Assembly: GCA_016296565.1 (NCBI GenBank)
Contig: JAEDJB010000007.1
Location: 1 to 27,793, forward strand
From: Oscillospiraceae bacterium
GTDB lineage: Bacteria; Bacillota; Clostridia; Oscillospirales; Oscillospiraceae
Reading direction: 5' to 3'
DNA: 27,793 nt
The translations under genes and the position numbers were made by a program. A model generated the notes under the pieces. The model was given only the letters and a program-made list of their open reading frames with translations. It did no database searches and had not been told where the DNA came from. How positions within the stretch are numbered: position 1 is the first letter of the stretch; every line of letters starts with the position of its first letter. Of the stretch, positions 7,186 through 13,107 are shown piece by piece.

Positions 7186-7211
7186 TACGCCTGAGGACGG
7201 AGTATGGTTCA
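7186..7211 (-). promoter_or_regulatory. ECF (σW-like) promoter of the sigma factor operon
   Basis: On the minus strand TGAACC (7206-7211) and CGTA (7186-7189) are exactly 16 bp apart, matching the known ECF/σW form TGAAAC-N16-CGTA. Transcription would start near 7178, just outside the repeat at 7030-7175, and read into the sigma gene. ECF operons are commonly autoregulated through such a promoter. Confidence 0.7.
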
Positions 7212-7220
7212 CCGGGAAGC

Positions 7221-7251
7221 AAAAAAGGATGGCCCGGAGGCCATCCTTTTT
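7221..7251 (-). terminator. Rho-independent terminator after trpB
   Basis: A 13-bp perfect stem (7222-7234 with 7239-7251) has a 4-base loop. On the minus strand it runs into a T tract at 7221-7226. It separates the trpB transcript from the sigma operon. Confidence 0.9.
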
Positions 7252-7264
7252 GATTTTGTGGGAA

Positions 7265-8644
7265 TTACTCCTCCACCTGGGGCAGGGTGGCGAAGCTCTT
7301 TTCCAGTTCTTCGTCGGTGGGGATATAGTCGCCCATCTCCCCGTTGTTGAACTTCTCATAGGCCACCATGTCGAAGTAGCCCGTGCCGGTGAGGCCGAAG
7401 ACGATGGTCTTTTCCTCGCCGGTCTCCCGGCACTTGATGGCCTCGTCGATGGCCACCCGGATGGCGTGGCTGGACTCGGGGGCGGGCAGGATGCCTTCCA
7501 CCCGGGCGAAGTACTCGGCAGCCTCAAAGACCTTGGTCTGCTCCACGCTGGTGGCCTCGATGAGGCCGTCGTGGTAGAGCTGGCTGACGATGCTGCTCAT
7601 GCCGTGATACCGCAGGCCGCCGGCGTGGTTGGCGGAGGGGATGAAGTTGCTGCCCAGGGTGTACATCTTGGCCAGGGGGCAGACCTTGCCGGTGTCGCAG
7701 AAGTCATAGGCGTACTTGCCCCGGGTCAGGCTGGGGCAGGAGGCGGGTTCCACGGCGATGATCCGGTAGTTGGCCTCGCCCCGGAGCATATCCCCGGCGA
7801 AGGGGGAGATCAGACCGCCCAGGTTGGAGCCGCCGCCGGCGCAGCCGATGATGATGTCGGGCTTGATGCCGTACTTGTCCAGGGCGGCCTTGGTCTCCAG
7901 GCCGATGACGGACTGGTGCAGCAGCACCTGGTTCAGCACGGAGCCCAGCACATAGCGGTAACCCTCCTGGGTGACAGCGGCCTCCACGGCCTCGGAGATG
8001 GCGCAGCCCAGGGAGCCGGTGGTGCCCGGGTGCTCGGCCAGGATCTGACGGCCCACGTTGGTGGTGTTGGAGGGGGAGGGCGTGACGGAGGCGCCGTAGG
8101 TGCGCATCACTTCCCGGCGGAAGGGCTTCTGCTCATAGCTCACCTTCACCATGTACACCTGGCAGTCCAGGTCCAGGTAGGCGCAGGCCATGGACAGGGC
8201 GGTGCCCCACTGACCGGCGCCGGTCTCGGTGGTGACGCCCTTCAGGCCCTGCTTCTTGGCGTAGTAGGCCTGGGCGATGGCGGAGTTCAGCTTGTGGCTG
8301 CCGGAGGTGTTGTTGCCCTCGAACTTGTAGTAGATCTTGGCGGGGGTCTTCAGCTTCTCCTCCAGGCAGTAGGCCCGGACCAGGGGGGAGGGACGGTACA
8401 TCTTATAGAAATCCTGGATTTCCTGGGGGATGGGAATGTAAGGGGTGGTGTTGTCCAGCTCCTGCTGCACCAGCTCGGCGCAGAACACCCCTTCCAGCTC
8501 CTGAGCGGTCATGGGCTGGTGGGTGCCGGGGTTCAGGAGGGGGGCGGGCTTGTTCTTCATGTCAGCCCGGACGTTGTACCATGCCTTGGGCATTTCGTTT
8601 TCTTCCAGATAGATCTTATAGGGGATTTCCTTCTTTGCTGCCAT
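7265..8644 (-). CDS. trpB: Tryptophan synthase beta chain, TrpB2 type
   Basis: This is a 459-residue PLP enzyme of the TrpB2 group, longer than the roughly 400-residue TrpB1. TrpB joins indole and serine to make tryptophan. The PLP lysine is Lys118 in GSHKLNSA, and the phosphate-binding loop CAGGGSNLGG is intact. No trpA or other trp gene is adjacent, so it may act on free indole or salvage it, as proposed for stand-alone TrpB2. The start at 8644 follows AAAGGAG; a longer reading frame into the T-box leader has no such site. Expression is controlled by the tryptophan T-box directly upstream, which supports a role in tryptophan supply. Confidence 0.93.
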   Translation of the reverse strand: MAAKKEIPYKIYLEENEMPKAWYNVRADMKNKPAPLLNPGTHQPMTAQELEGVFCAELVQQELDNTTPYIPIPQEIQDFYKMYRPSPLVRAYCLEEKLKTPAKIYYKFEGNNTSGSHKLNSAIAQAYYAKKQGLKGVTTETGAGQWGTALSMACAYLDLDCQVYMVKVSYEQKPFRREVMRTYGASVTPSPSNTTNVGRQILAEHPGTTGSLGCAISEAVEAAVTQEGYRYVLGSVLNQVLLHQSVIGLETKAALDKYGIKPDIIIGCAGGGSNLGGLISPFAGDMLRGEANYRIIAVEPASCPSLTRGKYAYDFCDTGKVCPLAKMYTLGSNFIPSANHAGGLRYHGMSSIVSQLYHDGLIEATSVEQTKVFEAAEYFARVEGILPAPESSHAIRVAIDEAIKCRETGEEKTIVFGLTGTGYFDMVAYEKFNNGEMGDYIPTDEELEKSFATLPQVEE

Positions 8645-8679
8645 GATGGTCAGCTCCTTTCTCGTAAAGGGAGGGGAAC

Positions 8680-8962
8680 AAAAAAACGCCCCCGTCCCTT
8701 GCATTGTTTTTGCAGGGACAGAAGCGACGAACTTCTGCGGTGCCACCCGGCTTGGCGCGGTCTCGCGCCCACTCAGCGCACTCTAACAAGTGCCGGCACG
8801 TGGTAACGGCGTGCTCTCTCCCGTCTCCCCTACTGGCCTTGCGGCGTTGGGTTCGCCCTCCCGGGTCCATTCGCCAGGTCCGCACTGGGCTGCGCTTTCA
8901 CCATCCGCAGCTCGCTTTGTCAGGCAGAATTCTGGGTACTCTTCCCGTTCACCGGTTTAGTT
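8680..8962 (-). promoter_or_regulatory. T-box riboswitch leader, tryptophan specifier
   Basis: The minus-strand leader carries the T-box sequence GGGTGGCACCGC (8737-8748). It also has the stem I apical motif GGATGGTGAAAGC and a specifier region GCGAATGGACCC with UGG at 8867-8869. Uncharged tRNA-Trp should bind and favour the antiterminator. The competing terminator is a stem of about 15 bp (8712-8726 with 8687-8702) that runs straight into seven T (8680-8686). The UGG call fits the downstream gene, trpB. Confidence 0.95.
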
Positions 8963-8968
8963 GAGTGA

Positions 8969-8997
8969 AGTATAGCACGTCCGGCCAGGGTTGTCAA
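8969..8997 (-). promoter_or_regulatory. Sigma-A promoter of the T-box/trpB transcript
   Basis: On the minus strand a perfect TTGACA (8992-8997) is followed after 17 bp by TATACT (8969-8974). The expected start near 8962 places the whole T-box in the leader. Confidence 0.9.
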
Positions 8998-9049
8998 GGG
9001 TTTTTTCAGGACAGTTTTGGGGGCACTTTGGGTCTGGTTGCTTTTGCCA

Positions 9050-9068
9050 GCTCCCCCAGAGGGGGAGC
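9050..9068. repeat. GC-rich palindromic unit
   Basis: GCTCCCCC (9050-9057) pairs with GGGGGAGC (9061-9068) around a 3-base loop. It follows the terminator of the DUF4430 gene. Similar GGCTCCCCC-type palindromes are, from memory, a dispersed repeat family in gut Firmicutes; only one copy is seen here. Nothing else is seen in 8998-9049. Confidence 0.5.
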
Positions 9069-9072
9069 CAAG

Positions 9073-9104
9073 AAAAAAAGAGAGACGGTTCCCGTCTCTC
9101 TTTT
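9073..9104 (-). terminator. Rho-independent terminator after the DUF4430 gene
   Basis: A 13-bp perfect stem (9076-9088 with 9092-9104) closes a 3-base loop. On the minus strand it ends in a run of seven T (9073-9079). It lies just beyond the stop codon at 9107. Confidence 0.92.
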
Positions 9105-9106
9105 CG

Positions 9107-9604
9107 TTATTCCCAGGTGCAGACATAGCTCCAGAGGATCTGGTCACCCTCCTGGACTTCCAGCTCCCCGGCGCCGGTCATGACGGTTTCGCCGTTTACG
9201 GTGTAGGTCCAGCCGGACAGGTCGCCCCCGTCCCCGGCCCGCAGGCCGCCGATGCCTTCCACATAGCCGCTGCTGGCCTCCACAGCAAGCCCTGCCTCCT
9301 GGCAGGCTGTCTGCAGCGCGTCCAGCACGGTCTCTCCCTCGGACAGGGTGACCTGGGTTTCCGCCAGCAGCCAGCCGTCCTCCGGCAGCAGCTCCCGGGC
9401 TTCCTCTTTCACCAAGTCAATATCCTCCAGAGCGGGCTGGACGGACACCGCCAGGGTGCAGGTCACCCGGGGCGCTTCGGTGGTGGCCCCGGTGGAGGCG
9501 TCCTCCCCGGTGATCAGCCCCTTGATGGACCCCCAGAAGGGCATCACCAGCAGGATCACCAGCAGGACCACGGCGATGAGAATATTTCTTCTGTTTTTGT
9601 TCAT
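9107..9604 (-). CDS. DUF4430 domain protein, membrane-anchored
   Basis: This is a 165-residue protein with one N-terminal membrane helix (about 8-25), after which the chain should be extracytoplasmic. Residues from about 75 to the end form a DUF4430/transcobalamin C-terminal-like fold, with GETVLDALQTACQEAG, SGWTYTVNGE and the end motif VQEGDQILWSY. Such domains occur in surface and cobalamin-related proteins; no ligand can be assigned here. The ATG overlaps the stop of the RNase III gene (ATGA), so the two are co-translated. This is likely a genomic habit rather than a shared function. Confidence 0.85.
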   Translation of the reverse strand: MNKNRRNILIAVVLLVILLVMPFWGSIKGLITGEDASTGATTEAPRVTCTLAVSVQPALEDIDLVKEEARELLPEDGWLLAETQVTLSEGETVLDALQTACQEAGLAVEASSGYVEGIGGLRAGDGGDLSGWTYTVNGETVMTGAGELEVQEGDQILWSYVCTWE

Positions 9605-10284
9605 ACGCGATTTTTCTCCAGCTTCCCTACCGCCGCCTTGGCCGCGGCCTGTTCGGCTTCCTTCTTGCTGCGGCCCTCACCGGCGCCGATGGGCTGGCCG
9701 TTGAGCAGGACCTCCATGGAGAAGGTCTTGGCGTGGTCCGGGCCGCTCTCCCCCACCAGACGGTAGGACAGCACCTGGCCGCTCTCCCGCTGGACCAGCT
9801 CCTGGAGGGCGGTTTTATAGTCCCGCCCGGCGGCGGTTTTCTCCCGCTCCTGGCGGATCACCAGGGTGTGGATCAGCTTCCGGGCCTGGCCGATGCCGCC
9901 GTCCAGATAGACCGCGGCCAGCATGGCCTCCACCGCGTCCGCCTGGATGGAGGGCCGGTGGCGGCCGCCGCCGCTCTCCTCCCCCTTGCCCAGCTTCAGG
10001 TAGCTGCCCAGGTCCAGGGACTTGGCCACCTCCACCAGGCTGCTCTCGCACACCAGAGCCGCCCGGATGCGGGTCAGATCCCCCTCGGGCAGGTCCGGCC
10101 GGGTGCGGTAGAGGTGGTCTGCCACCACGAGACCCAGAATCGAGTCCCCCAGAAACTCCAGCCGCTCGTTGCTGGGCATCCCCTTCTCCCGGTGCTCGTT
10201 GGCATAGGAGCTGTGGGTCAGGGCGTTTTCCAGCAGTGTGGGATCGCGGAAGGTGTAGCCGATCTTCTCTTCCAGGGTCTTCAT
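9601..10284 (-). CDS. rnc: Ribonuclease III
   Basis: This 227-residue endoribonuclease cuts double-stranded RNA and processes rRNA precursors. The signature NERLEFLGDSIL lies at residues 39-50, and the second acidic cluster QADAVEAMLAAVYLDGG has the catalytic Asp/Glu. A double-stranded RNA-binding domain runs from about 157 to the end (DYKTALQELVQ to KKEAEQAAAKAA). The start at 10284 follows AAAGGAG at good spacing; an in-frame upstream start would add eight residues and lacks a site. It follows acpP, a common Firmicutes arrangement (plsX, acpP, rnc). Confidence 0.96.
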   Translation of the reverse strand: MKTLEEKIGYTFRDPTLLENALTHSSYANEHREKGMPSNERLEFLGDSILGLVVADHLYRTRPDLPEGDLTRIRAALVCESSLVEVAKSLDLGSYLKLGKGEESGGGRHRPSIQADAVEAMLAAVYLDGGIGQARKLIHTLVIRQEREKTAAGRDYKTALQELVQRESGQVLSYRLVGESGPDHAKTFSMEVLLNGQPIGAGEGRSKKEAEQAAAKAAVGKLEKNRV

Positions 10285-10313
10285 GGTGTCCGCTCCTTTC
10301 GATATCAAACCGC

Positions 10314-10339
10314 GGCCCCCGCCAAAGGAGACGGGGGCC
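10314..10339 (-). terminator. Possible weak terminator between acpP and rnc
   Basis: GGCCCCCG (10314-10321) pairs with CGGGGGCC (10332-10339) across a 10-base loop. On the minus strand only the short run GGTTTGAT follows. It may reduce read-through from the strongly expressed acpP into rnc rather than stop it. Confidence 0.5.
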
Positions 10340-10362
10340 GGCAGGCAGGTTGCGCTGTTATA

Positions 10363-10599
10363 TTATAAATCCAGCTTGCGCTGCAAATAGCCGACCAGGT
10401 CCCCCACCGTCTTGATGGTGGCCAGGTCCTCTTCGCTCATTTCGCCGATGTCAAATTCCTCTTCCAGAGCCATAGACAGCTCTACGATATCCAGAGAATC
10501 GACGCCCAGATCTTCCTCGAAGTTGGTGTCCATGGAGATACTGTTCGCGTCCACGCCCAACTGATCCGCAATCAAACCTTTCAGCTTCTCTAAAATCAT
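10363..10599 (-). CDS. acpP: Acyl carrier protein
   Basis: This is a 78-residue acidic four-helix protein that carries growing acyl chains in fatty acid synthesis. The phosphopantetheine site is Ser35 in GVDSLDIVEL. The usual acidic helix II (EEDLGVDSLDIVELSMALEEEF) and the TIKTVGDLVGYL end are present. AAAAGGAG precedes the ATG. The gene sits after plsX but has its own consensus promoter, in keeping with the high demand for the protein. Confidence 0.97.
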   Translation of the reverse strand: MILEKLKGLIADQLGVDANSISMDTNFEEDLGVDSLDIVELSMALEEEFDIGEMSEEDLATIKTVGDLVGYLQRKLDL

Positions 10600-10614
10600 A
10601 CCATACTGCTCCTT

Positions 10615-10657
10615 TTGGAATCCGTTTCGCCGGAAATACTGTTCTGTTAAATTCCAA
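10615..10657 (-). promoter_or_regulatory. Inverted repeat in the acpP leader
   Basis: TTGGAAT (10615-10621) pairs with ATTCCAA (10651-10657), enclosing a smaller TTTC/GAAA hairpin. The promoter-proximal arm is free, while the other arm touches the first bases of the acpP ribosome site. It may affect translation start or RNA stability, or serve as an operator. No FapR consensus is seen. Confidence 0.4.
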
Positions 10658-10679
10658 AGTGGTTATTTAACTGCTCTTT

Positions 10680-10708
10680 ACTATAGGGATAATTTCATGT
10701 GCTGTCAA
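10680..10708 (-). promoter_or_regulatory. Sigma-A promoter of acpP
   Basis: On the minus strand TTGACA (10703-10708), a 17-bp spacer and TATAGT (10680-10685) make a near-consensus promoter. It lies about 80 bp before the acpP start codon, in the gap after plsX. Confidence 0.88.
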
Positions 10709-10745
10709 TAGGCAAATTGGAAAAATCCAGGCAAGTCGCCGCGGT

Positions 10746-11780
10746 TCACTCTCCGGCCTTAGCCTTGTTCAGGCGCATGTACTCCACATTGTCGGTGATG
10801 TCCTGAATAATCCCCGACTGAGCCACCGAAACCGCCTGGCGCATGGCGTTGAAAAAGGCGTAGGCGTTGGAGGAGCCGTGGGCCTTGATCACCGGCTTGG
10901 AGATGCCCAGCAGGGCGGTGCCCCCGATCTCTCCGGGGTCAAACTCCTTCTTGAACCCGGCCACCTTGTCCTTCAGCAGCAGGGCGGCCAGCTTGCTCTT
11001 CCCGCTGGACAGGAGCATCCCCTTGAGCCTGCTGGAAAAGAGCAGGGCGCAGCCCTCGAAGGTTTTCAGGAAGATGTTGCCGGTAAATCCGTCCGTCACC
11101 AGCACGTCCACCCCCTGGCTGATGGCCTCCCGGCCCTCCACGTTGCCCACGAAGTGAATCCGGCCCTCCTCGTGGGCCTTCTGGAGCAGGGGGTAGGTCT
11201 CCCGGTGCAGGTCCAGGCCCTTGCTGGGCTCCACGCCGATGTTCAGCAGGCCCACCCGGGGCTTTTCCACCCCCAGGAACTTCTGGGCGTAGTAGGAGCC
11301 CATAAAGGCGTACTGGAGCAGATACTCCGGGGTGCAGTCGGCGGTGGCGCCGCAGTCGATGAGGACCATGCCTCCCGAGGCGCTGGGCACCACAGGGGCC
11401 AGCGCCGCCCGGCGGATGCCCCGGATGCGCCCCACGGTAAGGGTGGCCCCGGAGAGCAGGGCGCCGGTGCTGCCGGCGGAGACGAAGGCGTCCCCCTCCC
11501 CGGCCTTCAGCATCCGCAGGCCCACCGTCATAGAGGAGTCCGGCTTGTCCCGGAAGGCCCGGGCGGGGTTATCCTCCATGGTGATAACCTCCTGGGTGTG
11601 TACGATCTCCATGCCCTTGGGCAGGGTTTTGCGGCCCAACTGCTCCAGGCAGGCCCGGATGTCCGGCTCCCTGCCGGTGAGGACCACGTCCACACCCAGC
11701 TTCTCTGCCGCCTGGATGGCCCCTTCCACCGGGGCCAGAGGGGCGTTGTCGCCGCCCATGGCGTCCAAAATGATCTTCAT
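10746..11780 (-). CDS. plsX: Phosphate acyltransferase PlsX
   Basis: This 344-residue enzyme converts acyl-ACP to acyl-phosphate, the first step of the PlsX/PlsY route to phosphatidic acid. The N-terminus KIILDAMGGDNAPLAPVEGA is the family signature, and the length is normal (about 330-345). Conserved segments FVSAGSTGALLSG and VTDGFTGNIFLKT are visible. It works at the membrane face with PlsY, which is not in this window. It follows trmFO by 19 bp and precedes acpP, its acyl donor partner. This pairing is widespread, and FapR often controls it, but I see no FapR site here. Confidence 0.96.
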   Translation of the reverse strand: MKIILDAMGGDNAPLAPVEGAIQAAEKLGVDVVLTGREPDIRACLEQLGRKTLPKGMEIVHTQEVITMEDNPARAFRDKPDSSMTVGLRMLKAGEGDAFVSAGSTGALLSGATLTVGRIRGIRRAALAPVVPSASGGMVLIDCGATADCTPEYLLQYAFMGSYYAQKFLGVEKPRVGLLNIGVEPSKGLDLHRETYPLLQKAHEEGRIHFVGNVEGREAISQGVDVLVTDGFTGNIFLKTFEGCALLFSSRLKGMLLSSGKSKLAALLLKDKVAGFKKEFDPGEIGGTALLGISKPVIKAHGSSNAYAFFNAMRQAVSVAQSGIIQDITDNVEYMRLNKAKAGE

Positions 11781-11799
11781 GTCCGTTCCTTTCTGCTTC

Positions 11800-13107
11800 T
11801 CAAGCCAGATCCATGGCGTCCAATGCTTCCAGCGCCCGGCGGGAGAGCTCGGCGTTCTTGTTGCGCTTTCCCTTGACCCGGTAGCCCAGAGGCGGCATGA
11901 TGCCGAAGTTTACGTTCATGGGCTGGAAATTGGTCACCGATTCGTTGCTGATGTAAAGGGCCAGGGCGCCGATGGCGGTCTCCTGGGGGAAATCCGCCGG
12001 GGCCTTGCCCTGGATGCGCCGGGCCATTTCAAGGGCCGCCAGACAGCCGGAGGCGGTGGACTCCACATAGCCCTCCACCCCGGTGACCTGCCCGGCAAAG
12101 CAGATCCGGGGCTCGGCCTTCACCCGGTAGTACCGGTCCAGCAGTCGGGGGGAGTCCAGATAGGTGTTCCGGTGCATCACCCCGTAGCGGACAAACTCGG
12201 CGTTTTTCAGGGCGGGGATCATGGAGAACACCCGCTTCTGCTCCGGCCAGGTCAGGTGGGTCTGAAAGCCCACCAGGTTGTAAATGGTGCCCGCCTCGTT
12301 GTCCCGCCGGAGCTGGACCACGGCGTAGGGCTCCTTCCCGGTCTTGGGGTCCGGCAGGCCCCGGGGCTTCAGAGGCCCGAAGCACAGGGTCTGCTCTCCC
12401 CGCCGGGCCATGACCTCCACGGGCATGCAGCCCTCAAACACGTTTTTATCCTCAAAGCCGTGGACGGGAGCCTCCCTGGCCTGGGACAAAGCCTGCCAAA
12501 AGGCCAGGTACTCCTCCTGGCTTAGGGGGCAGTTAATGTAGTCGGGGGTCCCCTTGTCGTACCGGGAGGCAAAGTAGGCGCTGTCCATGTCCACACTCTC
12601 GAAGGTCACTAAGGGGGCCGCTGCGTCATAAAAGTGGAGATAGCCGCTGGCGGGATACCGCTGGGCGATGGCCTGGGCCAGGGCGTCCGAGGTGAGAGGG
12701 CCGGTGGCCACAATGACCTGGCCCTCGTCGGGCAGCTGGGTAACCTCCCCTTCCTTTACCTGAATGAGGGGGTGGGTGCGCACCGCGTCGGTAATGGCCT
12801 GGGCAAAGCCCAGCCGATCCACCGCCAGGGCGCCCCCCGCGGCCACCCGGTGCTCGTCGGCGCACCGGAGGATCAGGGAATCCAGCCGCCGCAGTTCCTC
12901 CTTCAGCAGGCCCACCGCGTTTTCCAGCTGGTCGGACCGGAGGGAGTTGGAGCACACCAGCTCCCCGAACAGGTCGGAGTGGTGGGCGGGGGTCTTTTTC
13001 TCCGGCTTCATCTCCCAGAGCACCACGGGAATGCCCCGCTGGGCCAGCTGCCAGGCGGCTTCACACCCGGCCAGGCCCGCGCCGATCACCTGCACCTGCT
13101 CCATCAT
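11800..13107 (-). CDS. trmFO: Methylenetetrahydrofolate-tRNA (uracil-5-)-methyltransferase TrmFO
   Basis: This 435-residue flavoprotein makes 5-methyluridine at position 54 of tRNA, using methylenetetrahydrofolate and FADH2. The FAD-binding motif IGAGLAGCEAAWQLAQRG opens the protein. The conserved CSNSLRSDQLENAVGLLKEE and the C-terminal GYVESTASGCLAALEMARR are present. The stop codon of topA overlaps the start; two successive ATGs lie there, at 13107 and 13104, after GGAGGA, and either could be used. The dprA-topA-trmFO (gid) order is conserved across Firmicutes. Confidence 0.96.
   Translation of the reverse strand: MMEQVQVIGAGLAGCEAAWQLAQRGIPVVLWEMKPEKKTPAHHSDLFGELVCSNSLRSDQLENAVGLLKEELRRLDSLILRCADEHRVAAGGALAVDRLGFAQAITDAVRTHPLIQVKEGEVTQLPDEGQVIVATGPLTSDALAQAIAQRYPASGYLHFYDAAAPLVTFESVDMDSAYFASRYDKGTPDYINCPLSQEEYLAFWQALSQAREAPVHGFEDKNVFEGCMPVEVMARRGEQTLCFGPLKPRGLPDPKTGKEPYAVVQLRRDNEAGTIYNLVGFQTHLTWPEQKRVFSMIPALKNAEFVRYGVMHRNTYLDSPRLLDRYYRVKAEPRICFAGQVTGVEGYVESTASGCLAALEMARRIQGKAPADFPQETAIGALALYISNESVTNFQPMNVNFGIMPPLGYRVKGKRNKNAELSRRALEALDAMDLA

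Noticed and set aside
10600..10745. FapR operator near plsX/acpP
   Set aside because: No TTAGTACC-type palindrome is present; only an unrelated inverted repeat is seen.
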